Of a stretch of DNA of 64,000 nucleotides, positions 28,562 to 37,758 are shown piece by piece. The stretch comes from Cupriavidus necator A5-1 (lineage in GTDB: Bacteria; Pseudomonadota; Gammaproteobacteria; Burkholderiales; Burkholderiaceae): assembly GCF_000744095.1 (NCBI RefSeq), contig NZ_JQLI01000001.1, positions 310,001 through 374,000 of the forward strand. Direction: 5' to 3'. A program made the position numbers and the translations under genes. The notes under the pieces were generated by a model, which was not told where the DNA came from, ran no database searches, and saw nothing but the letters and a program-made list of their open reading frames with translations. The stretch's first letter is position 1. Each line of letters starts with the position of its first letter.

Positions 28562-29227
28562 ATGAGAGAGTTGAAGAATCACCTTTACGAGCAGGTCGCC
28601 CGGATCGGGAAAGCTGTAGCCAGCCCGAAGCGGCTGGAGCTCATCGAGCTCCTGTGCCAGGGCGAGAAAACGGTCGAGGTACTGGCTGCCCAAGCGGGAA
28701 TCAGCGTGAAGCTGGCTAGCGCCCATCTCAAGGAACTCCGCGAGGCCCGTCTCGCCGAGACTCGCAAGGATGGAAAGTATGTCGTGTACCGGCTGGCCAG
28801 CACCGGTGTGGCCGACCTCTGGGTGACCTTGCGTTCCGCAGCCGAAGAGCGGCTGGTCGAATTGCAGGTGGCACTGGCGACCATCGTCGAGCATGGCGAT
28901 GACCTTAAAGGATTTGACCGGGTCGCCATCTTGAGGAAGGCAAGGGCAGGGGAGGTGCTGGTGCTCGATGTACGCCCTGCCGACGAGTTCACCGCGGCCC
29001 ACCTACCGCATGCTCGCTCCTTACCGCTGGGCGAGATTAAGAAGCGGCTTGCCGAGATCCCCAAGGACATGCCTGTGGTTGCCTACTGCCGAGGACCCTT
29101 CTGCCTGATGGCCAAAGACGCCGTCGAGCTCCTGCGCAGCAAAGGCTACCACGCCTTCCATTTGACCGATGGTGTGGCCGAGTGGCGGGCCCACGGGTTG
29201 CCCATCGAGGTTCAGGGCAACCCATGA
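28562..29227 (+). CDS. ArsR-family regulator fused to a rhodanese domain
   Basis: A 221-residue fusion. Residues 10-95 form an ArsR winged helix (SPKRLELIELL, VEVLAAQAGISVKLASAHLKELREARL). Residues about 115-218 form a rhodanese domain with VLVLDVRPADEF and the active loop YCRGPFCLMA, Cys176 being the sulfur-carrying nucleophile. Cys32 and Cys181 are the other cysteines. Such fusions are thought to sense reactive sulfur by persulfidation and release the promoter. It is followed by an MBL hydrolase gene at 25 bases and an MFS gene. The start at 28562 lacks a ribosome site but sits at the predicted transcript start. Confidence 0.9.
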   Translation: MRELKNHLYEQVARIGKAVASPKRLELIELLCQGEKTVEVLAAQAGISVKLASAHLKELREARLAETRKDGKYVVYRLASTGVADLWVTLRSAAEERLVELQVALATIVEHGDDLKGFDRVAILRKARAGEVLVLDVRPADEFTAAHLPHARSLPLGEIKKRLAEIPKDMPVVAYCRGPFCLMAKDAVELLRSKGYHAFHLTDGVAEWRAHGLPIEVQGNP

Positions 29228-29252
29228 AGGCGCTTGGACACAGGAGACAGTT

Positions 29253-29990
29253 ATGTTCTTCCGGCAACGCCCCGCAGAAAGCGCCACGCTTTCATACTTC
29301 TTTGGATGCGCTGGTGTCGGCAAGGCAGTTGCCGTCGACGTCGTCGCCGGCGACGAGGCCTGGTTCATTGCCGAGGCCAAGAAGGGAGGCGTGGTGATTG
29401 CGCATGTGATCGACACCCATGTACACGCCGATCACTACTCCGGGGGTCCCGCACTGGCGCGTCAGGTCGATGCGCCCTATTACCTGCACGAAAGCAACAA
29501 GGGACGGGTCGCATTCGACTTCGCGTCGCTGGTCGATGGCCAGCGACTGAAGGCCGGCAATGTGCTGGTCGACGTCCTGCACACTCCCGGGCACACACCC
29601 GACAGCGTCTGTCTGCTGGTGCGCGACCTGCGCCGAGGCGACGAGCCATGGTTTGTGATGACTGGAGACACGCTGTTTGTGGGGGCCGTCGGACGCCCCG
29701 ACCTCGCTGGCATGGAACGCGAGATGGCCGCCCAGCTTTACGACAGCCTGCATCAGAAGTTGCTGACGCTGCCCGCAGATCTCGAGATCTACCCAGGGCA
29801 CCAGGCTGGCAGCGCGTGCGGCGTCGGCTTGTCTGGCAAGCCTGCGTCGACCATTGGTTTCGAGAAGCGCTGGAACGCAGCGCTCACCTTGGAGAAATCC
29901 GCTTTCGTCGAATACCTGACCAAGGAGATCCCCCCTCACCCCGCCAACATGGAAGCCATGGTGCAGGCAAATCTGGGTTGGGGGCGCTAA
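29253..29990 (+). CDS. MBL-fold hydrolase, persulfide dioxygenase-like
   Basis: A 245-residue metallo-beta-lactamase-fold protein. The metal motif THVHADH is at residues 55-61, and TPGHTPDSVC, MTGDTLFVGAVGRPDL and IYPGHQ supply the remaining ligands. The ETHE1/Blh lineage (glutathione persulfide dioxygenase, mononuclear iron) has this exact GxxxRxDL and GHQxGSxCG pattern, while glyoxalase II differs. Here it would oxidise sulfane sulfur to sulfite. AGGAG precedes the ATG at 29253; the frame is open earlier but lacks family similarity. It lies between the ArsR-rhodanese gene and the MFS gene in a tight operon. Confidence 0.85.
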   Translation: MFFRQRPAESATLSYFFGCAGVGKAVAVDVVAGDEAWFIAEAKKGGVVIAHVIDTHVHADHYSGGPALARQVDAPYYLHESNKGRVAFDFASLVDGQRLKAGNVLVDVLHTPGHTPDSVCLLVRDLRRGDEPWFVMTGDTLFVGAVGRPDLAGMEREMAAQLYDSLHQKLLTLPADLEIYPGHQAGSACGVGLSGKPASTIGFEKRWNAALTLEKSAFVEYLTKEIPPHPANMEAMVQANLGWGR

Positions 29991-29993
29991 GGC

Positions 29994-31259
29994 ATGAACA
30001 CGGCGCGGATCCGCCTCGGGCTGCGTGAGAACCTCGGCCAGTTTTCGCTGCTGGTCCTCGTCAATGCATTTGTTGGTGCCATGGTGGGCCTAGAGCGCAG
30101 TATCCTGCCGGCCATTGCCGAGCAGGACTTCCACATCGCGGCGCGCACGTCGATTCTTTCCTTCATCGTTGTGTTTGGCATCACCAAGGCACTGACAAAC
30201 TACTTTGCCGGGCGTTTTTCCGACCGCTTCGGCCGGAAGCGAGTCTTGGTGGCCGGATGGCTGGTCGCCATACCGGTCCCATTCATTCTGATGTGGGCAC
30301 CCAACTGGAATTGGGTGGTCGGAGCCAATGTCTTGTTGGGCGTGAGCCAGGGGCTGACGTGGTCCACCACAGTCATCATGAAGATCGACCTGGTCGGCCC
30401 GAAGCAGCGCGGCCTGGCCATGGGACTAAACGAATTTGCCGGGTACTTCGCGGTGGCAGCCAGCGCACTGGCCACTGGTTGGACCGCCGCCCACTTCGGT
30501 CTCAGGCCCGAACCCTTCTACCTGGGCGTCGTCTACGTTGCTGCCGGGCTGCTGCTTTCCGCGCTTGCGGTTCGCGAAACCCGGGATCACGTCGTGCACG
30601 AGTTGCGTGAGCACCATCCTCAAGCAGTTGCGGACAAGCTCAGCCAAGCCGAGATTTTCCGCCGCACATCGCTGACAGATCGCAATCTCTCCAGCGTCAG
30701 CCAGGCCGGGCTAGTCAACAACCTGAACGACGGCATGGCCTGGGGCCTGTTCCCGCTGGTCTATGCCGCAGCAGGGATGACACTGTCGCAAATCGGCGTG
30801 CTAGCTGCGATCTATCCAGCAATCTGGGGCGCTTTGCAGATTCTCACCGGCGCTCTATCGGACAAGATTGGCCGCAAGTGGCTGATCGTGTGGGGGATGT
30901 GGTTGCAGGCAGGGGGGATTGCCGTCACCGCAGTAGCAGCAGAACTCCGCGTGTTTGGTCTGGGTGCCGCCTTGCTTGGAATCGGCACGGCGATGGTCTA
31001 TCCAACCTTGCTCGCCACGATCGGCGACGTGGCCCACCCCTCCTGGCGCGCTTCCGCAGTGGGCGTCTACCGGCTCTGGCGTGACCTTGGCTACGCGGTG
31101 GGAGCCCTCTTGGCCGGTATCACTGCGGATATGTTCGGCGTGCCGACGGGGATCTGGCTGGTCGCGGCGCTGACCTTACTGTCGGGTGTGGTCGCAGCAG
31201 TGCGGATGAGCGAAACCCATGCAACAGGTAAAGCACGAGCGCAAAGAGCGGCCCCATAG
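29994..31259 (+). CDS. MFS transporter of the sulfur operon
   Basis: A 421-residue 12-helix major facilitator. It shows the A-motif-like GRFSDRFGRKRVL between helices 2 and 3 and its repeat GALSDKIGRKWLI between 8 and 9. Start ATG 29994 is 3 bases after the MBL gene's stop, so translation is probably coupled. In this operon context it most plausibly exports a sulfur oxyanion such as sulfite or thiosulfate, or a toxic thiol, but the family itself does not show the substrate. Confidence 0.88.
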   Translation: MNTARIRLGLRENLGQFSLLVLVNAFVGAMVGLERSILPAIAEQDFHIAARTSILSFIVVFGITKALTNYFAGRFSDRFGRKRVLVAGWLVAIPVPFILMWAPNWNWVVGANVLLGVSQGLTWSTTVIMKIDLVGPKQRGLAMGLNEFAGYFAVAASALATGWTAAHFGLRPEPFYLGVVYVAAGLLLSALAVRETRDHVVHELREHHPQAVADKLSQAEIFRRTSLTDRNLSSVSQAGLVNNLNDGMAWGLFPLVYAAAGMTLSQIGVLAAIYPAIWGALQILTGALSDKIGRKWLIVWGMWLQAGGIAVTAVAAELRVFGLGAALLGIGTAMVYPTLLATIGDVAHPSWRASAVGVYRLWRDLGYAVGALLAGITADMFGVPTGIWLVAALTLLSGVVAAVRMSETHATGKARAQRAAP

Positions 31260-31387
31260 CCACAGTCTTGCCCATCGCCGTCCTTTTTCCCTGGGGGCCC
31301 GATTGCAGGCGCTCGCGCTTGATGTGCGGTCAGACAGGCCCGCCTGGATAGCTTCAACTGGATCGAAGACAATCGACCGCGCATGCA

Positions 31388-32265
31388 CAATGCAAACGGG
31401 ATATTCGCCATGATGATCAGCGTCAGCATGGCGGACCGGTAGCGCGAATAGAGCACCAGGTAGATCAGGGCGAGCGACACCATAGACAGCAGCACGATAA
31501 GTTGTGTAGCCTGTTCCTGGGCCTGGAATTGCCCGTCAATATTCACGAAATATCCGCCCGGCAACCCGGCTTGCGCGACCGCCGCCCGAACGTCGCCGAT
31601 AACCCGTGCCATGTCGGCACCATCCGTGTTCGCGTAGACGACGATGCGACGGCGGCTGTTCTCCCCGATCTGGTTCGGCCCATCGCCGTCCTCCACGCTG
31701 GCGATTGCCGACAGCGGTACCGGACCGCGCGGCGAATCGAGCATGACCCTGGCCAGGTCCTGCGGCGTGCGGCCCACGTCTGGGAGTCGCACGACAAGAT
31801 CGTAGCGGCGCACGCCCTCTATGACCTGCGTGATCCGGGTGCCGTCCGACAGCGTCTGCAACGCCTTCAGCGCTTCCCCGGCAGGGATGCCGTGCTGCGC
31901 CGCCTTGCGGTAGTCGAGACACACGTTGACCTGCGGAATTAGCACCTGGCGCTCGACCGTGATATCCACCAGCCCGGGCACGCTCGCCAGCCTGCCGCGT
32001 ACGTTCTCTGCCTGGCCGCGCAGGGTATCGAGGTCGTCGCCGTATATCTTCAGCGCGATCTGCGCGCGTACGCCGGAAAGCAGGTGGTCCAGCCGGTGCG
32101 AGATCGGCTGGCCGATCGCCACGGATGCCGGCAGCACTGCCAGTTGCGCGCGAATCGCCGCCATCACTTCTTCGCGGCTGCGGTCCGAGCGTTTGAGGTC
32201 CACGTCGATCTGGGATGAGTGGACGCCCTCGGCATGCTCGTCGAGCTCGGCCCGGCCCGTGCCAT
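31388..32265 (-). pseudogene. CzcA/CusA-type heavy-metal RND efflux pump remnant
   Basis: One open frame preserves about 290 internal residues of an HME-RND pump: TGRAELDEHAEGVHSSQIDVD, QPISHRLDHLLSGVRAQIALKIYG, AQHGIPAGEALKALQT, GPVPLSAIASVED, and the start of the second membrane half QATQLIVLLSMVSLALIYLVLY up to NIPFAL. Both ends are cut: at 32265 just before TGRAEL, and at 31388 just after NIPFAL, where unrelated sequence begins. The full protein is over 1000 residues, so this is dead. Confidence 0.88.
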
Positions 32266-32840
32266 TCGCTATTCCGGGGAAATGCCGGGCGTGCGCCGGC
32301 GACGCCGGTGCGCGCTCAAGTTGGCAGTGAAGCTGCCGCCCGAAGGAAACATTGGAGGGGCCCGGACGAGACCAAGGATGTCGTCCCAGGTGCTTCTCAC
32401 TTTTGCCACGCTGGCGGGATGTTCCGCCCGCGCAGGGCACAGCCAAATGCGCCACAGGATTCAGTGAAGGGAGGGCGCCACGAGAGAAGGGGGGATCGTA
32501 CCTTCCGTGCGAAATTTGGCGGTTTAAGCCGAAGAATCATTACGCATCAAAGAGTTGCAACAGCGCTGGCGGTGCAAGGGGAAGGCCCGGAGCCTTGCCC
32601 CTGGCTAATTGCCGCGACTCTTGACTCTTTTCTCACGAAAGGTACGATCACCCCGAGCTGGCCGCTGCGCAGCACCCGGCCGAGCAGGACGAAGCCGTAG
32701 CGGCGCTGGCGCACCAGCTATTGGCAGGATTGTGCGTGGCGCCGCGCGAGCGGAGGATTCTCACGGGGAGAGTCCCTGCCTTCTACTAGAATATCGGATC
32801 TGTTGAACGATAGAGGCTGCGGCCGCGCATCTGCACGCTC
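32266..32840. other. Junction region with one unassigned gene tail
   Basis: A plus-strand frame about 32632-32790 reads YDHPELAAAQHPAEQDEAVAALAHQLLAG to GRVPAFY then TAG, which looks like the C-terminus of a lost gene of unknown family. Nothing else is supported. The promoter of the helicase gene should lie near 32770-32840. Confidence 0.4.
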
Positions 32841-35693
32841 ATGAAGATCCTTGAATACATTGGCCTCGACGTCTCCCGCGTCAAGGGCGCCTACCGCAAA
32901 GTCACCGAAGCCATCGGCCGCGACGACTTCCGTGCCGCGCAAGTCAAGAAGCTCAGTAGCCTGACGCACGGAAAATTTTACCGTGCCCGCCTGGACGACG
33001 CCGACCGCCTCCTATTCTCGCTCGTGCGCCACAACGGTCAGACTTGTGCGCTGATGCTAGAGGTGATCGAGAACCACGATTACCGGAACAGCCGCTTCCT
33101 ACGCGGCGCCGAGGTTGACGAAAGCAAGATACCCGACATCGATGCGGCCGAAGCGGCGCTTGCGGCCGAGCCTGTGCGATACCTGCATCCCGCACGTACC
33201 GACATTCACCTGCTGGACAAGCCAATCTCCTTCGACGATACACAGGAAGCCGTCTACCGCCAGCCGGCGCCGCTCGTCGTGGTCGGGTCTGCAGGCAGCG
33301 GCAAGACCGCGCTGACCCTGGAAAAGCTCAAGCAGGCGGAAGGCGCGACCCTGTATGTCACGCATTCCGCGTATCTGGCAAGCAATGCGCGCGATCTCTA
33401 TTACGCCAATGGCTTCGAGCATCCCACCCAGGAGGCGGAGTTCCTCTCCTACCGCGAGTTCGTCGAGTCGATCCGCATGCCGGCAGGCCGCGAGGCTGGC
33501 TGGCGCGACTTTGCCCAGTGGTTCGAGCGCCAGCGCCACAATTTCCGCGATATCGACGGCCACCAGGCCTTTGAGGAGATCCGCGGTGTTATCGCAGCCG
33601 CAGCGTATGGCGTACTTGAGCGCGACGCCTATCTGGCCCTAGGGGTGCGCCAGTCCATCTTCGCCGCGGACGTGCGCGGGCGCATCTATGACCTGTTCGA
33701 GAAGTATCGCGCGTGGCTGACCGACAGCGGCCTGTATGACCTCAACCTGGTGGCCCAGGCCTGGCAGCCGCTGGCGAGCGCAAGCTACGATTTCATCGTG
33801 ATCGACGAGGTCCAGGACCTGACCATGGTGCAGTTGGCGTTGGTGCTCAAGACGCTCAGGAAGCCCGGCCAGTTCCTCCTGTGCGGCGACTCCAATCAGA
33901 TCGTGCATCCGAATTTCTTCAGCTGGAGCCAGGTCAAGAGCCTGTTCTGGCATGACCCGCAGCTCGCCGAGCAGCAGGCGCTGCGCGTGCTCACCGCCAA
34001 CTTCCGCAACGGCAGCGAGGCAACACGCGTAGCCAACACGCTGCTCAAGGTCAAACATCGCCGCTTCGGCTCAATCGATCGCGAGAGCAACTTCCTTGTC
34101 GACGCGGTAGGCGGTGAAGCCGGCCAGGTCACACTGCTGCCTGACAAGGACAATGTCAAACGAGAGCTCGACCAGAGCATCCGCCAGTCGACGCAGTGTG
34201 CCATCCTGGTGTTGCGCGACGAGGACAAAGCCGAAGCGAGAAGGCATTTTTCCACGCCCCTGCTGTTTTCCATCCATGAAGCGAAGGGGCTGGAATACGA
34301 GAACATCGTGCTCTACCGCTTCGTCTCCGATCATCGCGGTGAGTTCGCAGAGATCGCCGAAGGGGTCGACAGACAAGACCTCACCTCGGACACGCTCGCC
34401 TACCGCCGCGCCAGGGACAAGAGTGACAAGTCGCTGGAGGTATACAAGTTCTTCGTCAACGCGCTCTACGTGGCGCTCACTCGCGCCACCAAGAATCTGT
34501 ACTTGATCGAATCCGATACCGCACATCCACTGTTCGCATTGCTCGAACCAGCGCAGGGTGGGCAAGCCAAGGTGGAGACGCGTCAGGCCACGCTCGAAGA
34601 CTGGCAGAAGGAAGCGAGAAAGCTCGAACTGCAGGGCAAGCAGGAGCAGGCCGACTCCATCCGCCGCAGCATCCTGAAGGAAGTGCCGCCGCCATGGCCG
34701 GTATTCGACCAGGGCAAGCTGGAGGAATTGCTGCTCAAGGTATTCCGGGAGCAGGTGCCGGGCGTCAAGCCCAAGCAGCAGCTCTACGAGATCGCCGCCA
34801 GCCATGACGATCCGGGACTTGCCGCATGGCTCGCGCAGGAAGCTGGCTTCGTGGGGGCCCAGCATTTCGCGGGACAACGAAGCGGTCTGGCCCGCAAGAG
34901 CTTTGCGGCGTATTTCGCCGGCAACTTTAAGGAGATCCTTCGGCAATGCGAACGGCACGGCATCGAGCACCGTCTGCCGATGAACCAGACGCCGCTCATG
35001 GCGGCAGCCGCCGCCGGCAATGTGCCGCTGGTAGAGGCCTTGCTGGAACGTGGCGCGGATCGCGAGAACGTCGACCACTACGGCCGCAACGCCTTGCACT
35101 GGGCCATGCTGGAAGCCTTTCGCGACCCCCGCTTCGCCGCCGGACCTTTCGCGGCGTTCTATGAATTGCTGGCGCCCGCCAGCGTTGACGTGAATACGGG
35201 AGCGCGGCTGGTGCGCATCGACCGGCATATGTCCGAGTATTTTTTGTTCCAGACCATGTGGGCATTGTTCAAGTCGCGCTTCACCCACCGCCAGCGCCGG
35301 CCCCATGGCGCTTTCGAAACACAAGCGCTGTTGGAGGCCTGGCAGCACTTGCCTACCAATGTGGTGCGGCCGGAGCGCAACAAGCGCCCGCATTTGTCCG
35401 GCGTGTTGTCGAGGAATGAAGTGGGGCGCGACTACGCGTACAACCGGATGCTTTTCAAACGATTCGAGCAAGGCTGGTATCAGTTCAACCCCGCGCTGTC
35501 GGTACGGCGCCGGCAAGAAGGGCAAGAGGTCTGGGTGCCGATCTACGAGGCCCTCAACCTGCCGCTGATCAACGAGTTCGCCTGGGATTCCGTCTGGTCG
35601 CGTATCGACACCTACCTGGCGCTGGCCGGCCTGCCCGGGCGCAACGTCCCGATCGCCGCTGAGCGTGCCTTGGCCAGCGCGCGCTTGACGTGA
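32841..35693 (+). CDS. RelE-like / superfamily 1 helicase / ankyrin multidomain protein
   Basis: A 950-residue protein with three parts. Residues 1-90 resemble the RelE/ParE toxin fold: a helix, then KFYRARLDDADRLLFSLVRHNG and LMLEVIENHDY, the strand pattern and HxxY-like ending of that family. Residues 130-560 are a UvrD/Rep-type helicase core: Walker A GSAGSGKT (149-156), Walker B VIDEVQDL (320-327), CGDSNQIVHP (348-357), NFRNG (387-391), SIHEAKGLEYENIVL (477-491), and motif VI VALTRATKNLYLI (544-556). Residues about 714-760 carry an ankyrin-like repeat (QTPLMAAAAAGNVPLVEALLERGADRENVDHYGRNALHWA). The remaining tail is unassigned. It stands alone among mobile DNA, without a separate antitoxin. 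Helicase and ankyrin calls are firm; the RelE-like call is a fold guess. A nucleic-acid defense role is inference. Confidence 0.85.
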   Translation: MKILEYIGLDVSRVKGAYRKVTEAIGRDDFRAAQVKKLSSLTHGKFYRARLDDADRLLFSLVRHNGQTCALMLEVIENHDYRNSRFLRGAEVDESKIPDIDAAEAALAAEPVRYLHPARTDIHLLDKPISFDDTQEAVYRQPAPLVVVGSAGSGKTALTLEKLKQAEGATLYVTHSAYLASNARDLYYANGFEHPTQEAEFLSYREFVESIRMPAGREAGWRDFAQWFERQRHNFRDIDGHQAFEEIRGVIAAAAYGVLERDAYLALGVRQSIFAADVRGRIYDLFEKYRAWLTDSGLYDLNLVAQAWQPLASASYDFIVIDEVQDLTMVQLALVLKTLRKPGQFLLCGDSNQIVHPNFFSWSQVKSLFWHDPQLAEQQALRVLTANFRNGSEATRVANTLLKVKHRRFGSIDRESNFLVDAVGGEAGQVTLLPDKDNVKRELDQSIRQSTQCAILVLRDEDKAEARRHFSTPLLFSIHEAKGLEYENIVLYRFVSDHRGEFAEIAEGVDRQDLTSDTLAYRRARDKSDKSLEVYKFFVNALYVALTRATKNLYLIESDTAHPLFALLEPAQGGQAKVETRQATLEDWQKEARKLELQGKQEQADSIRRSILKEVPPPWPVFDQGKLEELLLKVFREQVPGVKPKQQLYEIAASHDDPGLAAWLAQEAGFVGAQHFAGQRSGLARKSFAAYFAGNFKEILRQCERHGIEHRLPMNQTPLMAAAAAGNVPLVEALLERGADRENVDHYGRNALHWAMLEAFRDPRFAAGPFAAFYELLAPASVDVNTGARLVRIDRHMSEYFLFQTMWALFKSRFTHRQRRPHGAFETQALLEAWQHLPTNVVRPERNKRPHLSGVLSRNEVGRDYAYNRMLFKRFEQGWYQFNPALSVRRRQEGQEVWVPIYEALNLPLINEFAWDSVWSRIDTYLALAGLPGRNVPIAAERALASARLT

Positions 35694-35709
35694 TCGGTCG
35701 AGATGTTTG

Positions 35710-35874
35710 TTCAGCGAAGCGCGGAACACGGCGGTGGCCCAGGCCGAGGGACGCGCGCGGCTGGAGGCACAGGTTGGTGCATTGAACCAGCGGCTCGAGG
35801 AGGCGGGTCAGGCACAGCGCCGGCAGGCGGACGAACTGGAGAGAGGTGGCCGGGATTCCAATTATGCTATGTAG
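35710..35874 (+). pseudogene. Coiled-coil fragment, KfrA-like C-terminus
   Basis: One frame reads NTAVAQAEGRARLEAQVGAL, then NQRLEEAGQAQRRQADELERG, and ends at TAG 35874. The heptad-rich Ala/Glu/Arg pattern is like the tail of plasmid KfrA proteins. No start or N-terminal DNA-binding domain remains. Assignment by composition only. Confidence 0.4.
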
Positions 35875-35905
35875 AACATAATTGCGAATCTTGGTCGCAG
35901 GGCGA

Positions 35906-36086
35906 CTATGGGCTGACGATGGAAGAACTGGCAGCAGCGGGATGCTTTGATCCGCCGCCACCCCCGCCACCGCCGGTCTGCTACCGCAAGGCCGAGGGAA
36001 TGAGCTGGGACGGGCAGGGCGAGTTGCCGGACTGGCTGCGGCGAGTGGTCAATGCGGGGCAGAGCGTGGAGTTTTTCCGGGTCTAA
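35906..36086 (+). pseudogene. H-NS family nucleoid protein, C-terminal remnant
   Basis: The frame reads DYGLTMEELAAAGCFDPPPPPPPPVCYRKAEGMSWDGQGELPDWL then RRVVNAGQSVEFFRV and stops. YGLTxEEL and YRxxxGxxWxGxGxxPxWL are hallmarks of the H-NS/MvaT-like proteins of beta-proteobacteria, here with an octaproline linker. The N-terminal oligomerisation part is lost or frameshifted upstream. The remnant ends at the edge of the IS630/IS110 block. Confidence 0.65.
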
Positions 36087-36089
36087 TTG

Positions 36090-36145
36090 AGAGCGCGCCA
36101 AGGCGGGGGCGAGTTTTCCGACTCCCGTTGTGAGGCCAATGAGCC
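36090..36145. repeat. About 56-bp sequence repeated next to two IS630 ends, copy 1
   Basis: GAGAGCGCGCCAAGGCGGGGGC and ACTCCCGTTGTGAG are shared with 42874-42938; both copies abut an IS630 end, but at opposite ends of the element. It could be a preferred target or part of an older element. Confidence 0.5.
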
Positions 36146-36166
36146 ACCTATTGATCTTTCCGTAAA

Positions 36167-36548
36167 TCATGACATCACCAAAAGCTCGCCTGAATCCAGC
36201 AGGCAGTGATGATCGAGGGTCGGTGTTGTGCACCTTTGAGCTTGTTGCGGGCGGGTGGTGCGCAACTCGTCGGGGTTCTTGGGACAGAAGTTCGCGATCG
36301 CATGACGCTTGAGCCACGCCCACAGGTATTCAACGGGATTGAGCTCGGGACAGTACGGTGGCAGGAAGGTCATTTGGATATGCCCGTCGAGGGAATCGAG
36401 GTATTGGCGGACCATCGCAGAGCGATGCGGTCGGGCACCATCCCAGATGATCAGCAGCGGCTGCTCGAGGTGCGCTTTGAGCGGCTTGAGAACCTCGACC
36501 ACCTGGTCCTTCTTGACGCTGCCTTGGTACAACCGAAACAGGTAGTTG
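36167..36548 (-). pseudogene. IS630 transposase, C-terminal half
   Basis: Reads NYLFRLYQGSVKKDQVVEVL, LLIIWDGARPHRSAMVRQYLD and MTFLPPYCPELNPVEYLWAWLKRHAIANFCP, covering the second Asp and the Glu of the DDE triad. A one-base insertion near 36255 scrambles the last 30 residues. The matching N-terminal half is at 38074-38260. Confidence 0.85.
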
Positions 36549-36637
36549 ATATGACCGCCCCTACGATCGACGCCCACGGCTAGCCTGCCATGGGCGGCGT
36601 AATCTGGCCGCTCCACCGAGTGGCACAGGAGGCCATC

Positions 36638-37758
36638 GTGTCGGATATCAGACTCTTCGTTGGCATGGATGTGCATCGCGCGACCATCGCCATCGCCGTG
36701 GCGGAAGCGGGCCCCAATGGTGAGGTCCGGTTCATCGGCACTTCGCCAACCAACCGACGGCGATCATCGAGCAGTTGCGGCGTCTTGTGATCCGTCACGG
36801 ACCGATCGAATGCGCCTACGAAGCCGGGCCGTGTGCCTACACGCTGTATCGCAAGCTTATTGCCGCGGGCATTCGCTGCATCGTCGTCGCACCGTCGCGA
36901 CTGCCTGCCGTCAAGGGTCGCGTCAAGAATGATCACCGCGACGCCATGACCCTTGCCCGCCTGCTGCGCTCGGGCGATCTGGTCGCGGTCTGGGTTCCGG
37001 ATCCGGTGCACGAGGCCATGCGCGACCTGGTGCGGGCACGGCAGGCGGCAAGCTGGGACGTGCGCAAGGCGCGGCAACGCATTCAGAGCTACCTGCTGCT
37101 GCGCGATCGTCACTATGTCGGCAAGTCCTGGTCGCGCCAGCATCGCCTCTGGATCGCCGCTCAGCAGTTCGAACACCCCACTCAGCAGATCACGCTGCAG
37201 GGCTACGTCAATGCCTTGGAGCAGGCCGAATCCCGGCGCGCTGACCTGGACGCCCAGATTGCGGAGATCTTGCCAGCTTGGGCGCTTGCGCCCACGGTTA
37301 CCGCCTTGCAGGCCTTGCGCGGCATTGCCACCATCATCGCCGTCACCCTCGTTGCCGAAGTCCGCGACTTCAGCCGCTTCGCTTCGGCGCGCGACCTGAT
37401 GGCTTACCTTGGCCTGGTCCCTGGGGAACACTCCAGCGGCACCACGGTCCGATCGCGGGGTATCACCAAACAGGGAAATTCCGCTATCCGCGCGCTGCTG
37501 TATGAAGCCGCGTGGTGCTATCGGCAAGGCGCCAAGGTCGGGCAATGGATGAAGACGCATATACCCGACTCGGTGCCACAGTGCGCACGTGACATCGCCT
37601 GGAAAGCGCAACTGCGCCTGTGCGCGCGATACCGGCATCTGGTGGCGCGCGGCAAGAAGAGCCAAGTAGCTATAACCGCCGTCGCGCGCAAACTGCTTGG
37701 ATTTGCCTGGGCGATCGCCATGCGCATCCCGACACCGATTGTGGCGAATCGCGGCTGA
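36638..37758 (+). pseudogene. IS110-family DEDD transposase, frameshifted once
   Basis: The GTG at 36638 has AGGAGG upstream and gives MSDIRLFVGMDVHRATIAIAVAE, the first catalytic Asp of the RuvC-like DEDD domain. Near 36755 the frame shifts. The rest (PTAIIEQLRRL, CAYEAGPCAYTLYR, VKNDHRDAMTLARLLRSGDL) continues one frame over. The C-terminal Tnp20 domain has LRGIATIIAVTLVAEV, LMAYLGLVPGEHSSG and ITKQGNSAIRALLYEAAW, with the Ser nucleophile region. Repaired length is about 373 residues, normal for IS1111-type recombinases. The single indel makes this copy probably inactive. Confidence 0.88.

Noticed and set aside
34071..35729. 552-codon minus-strand frame opposite the helicase gene
   Set aside because: Antisense shadow; the helicase motifs on the plus strand decide the coding strand.
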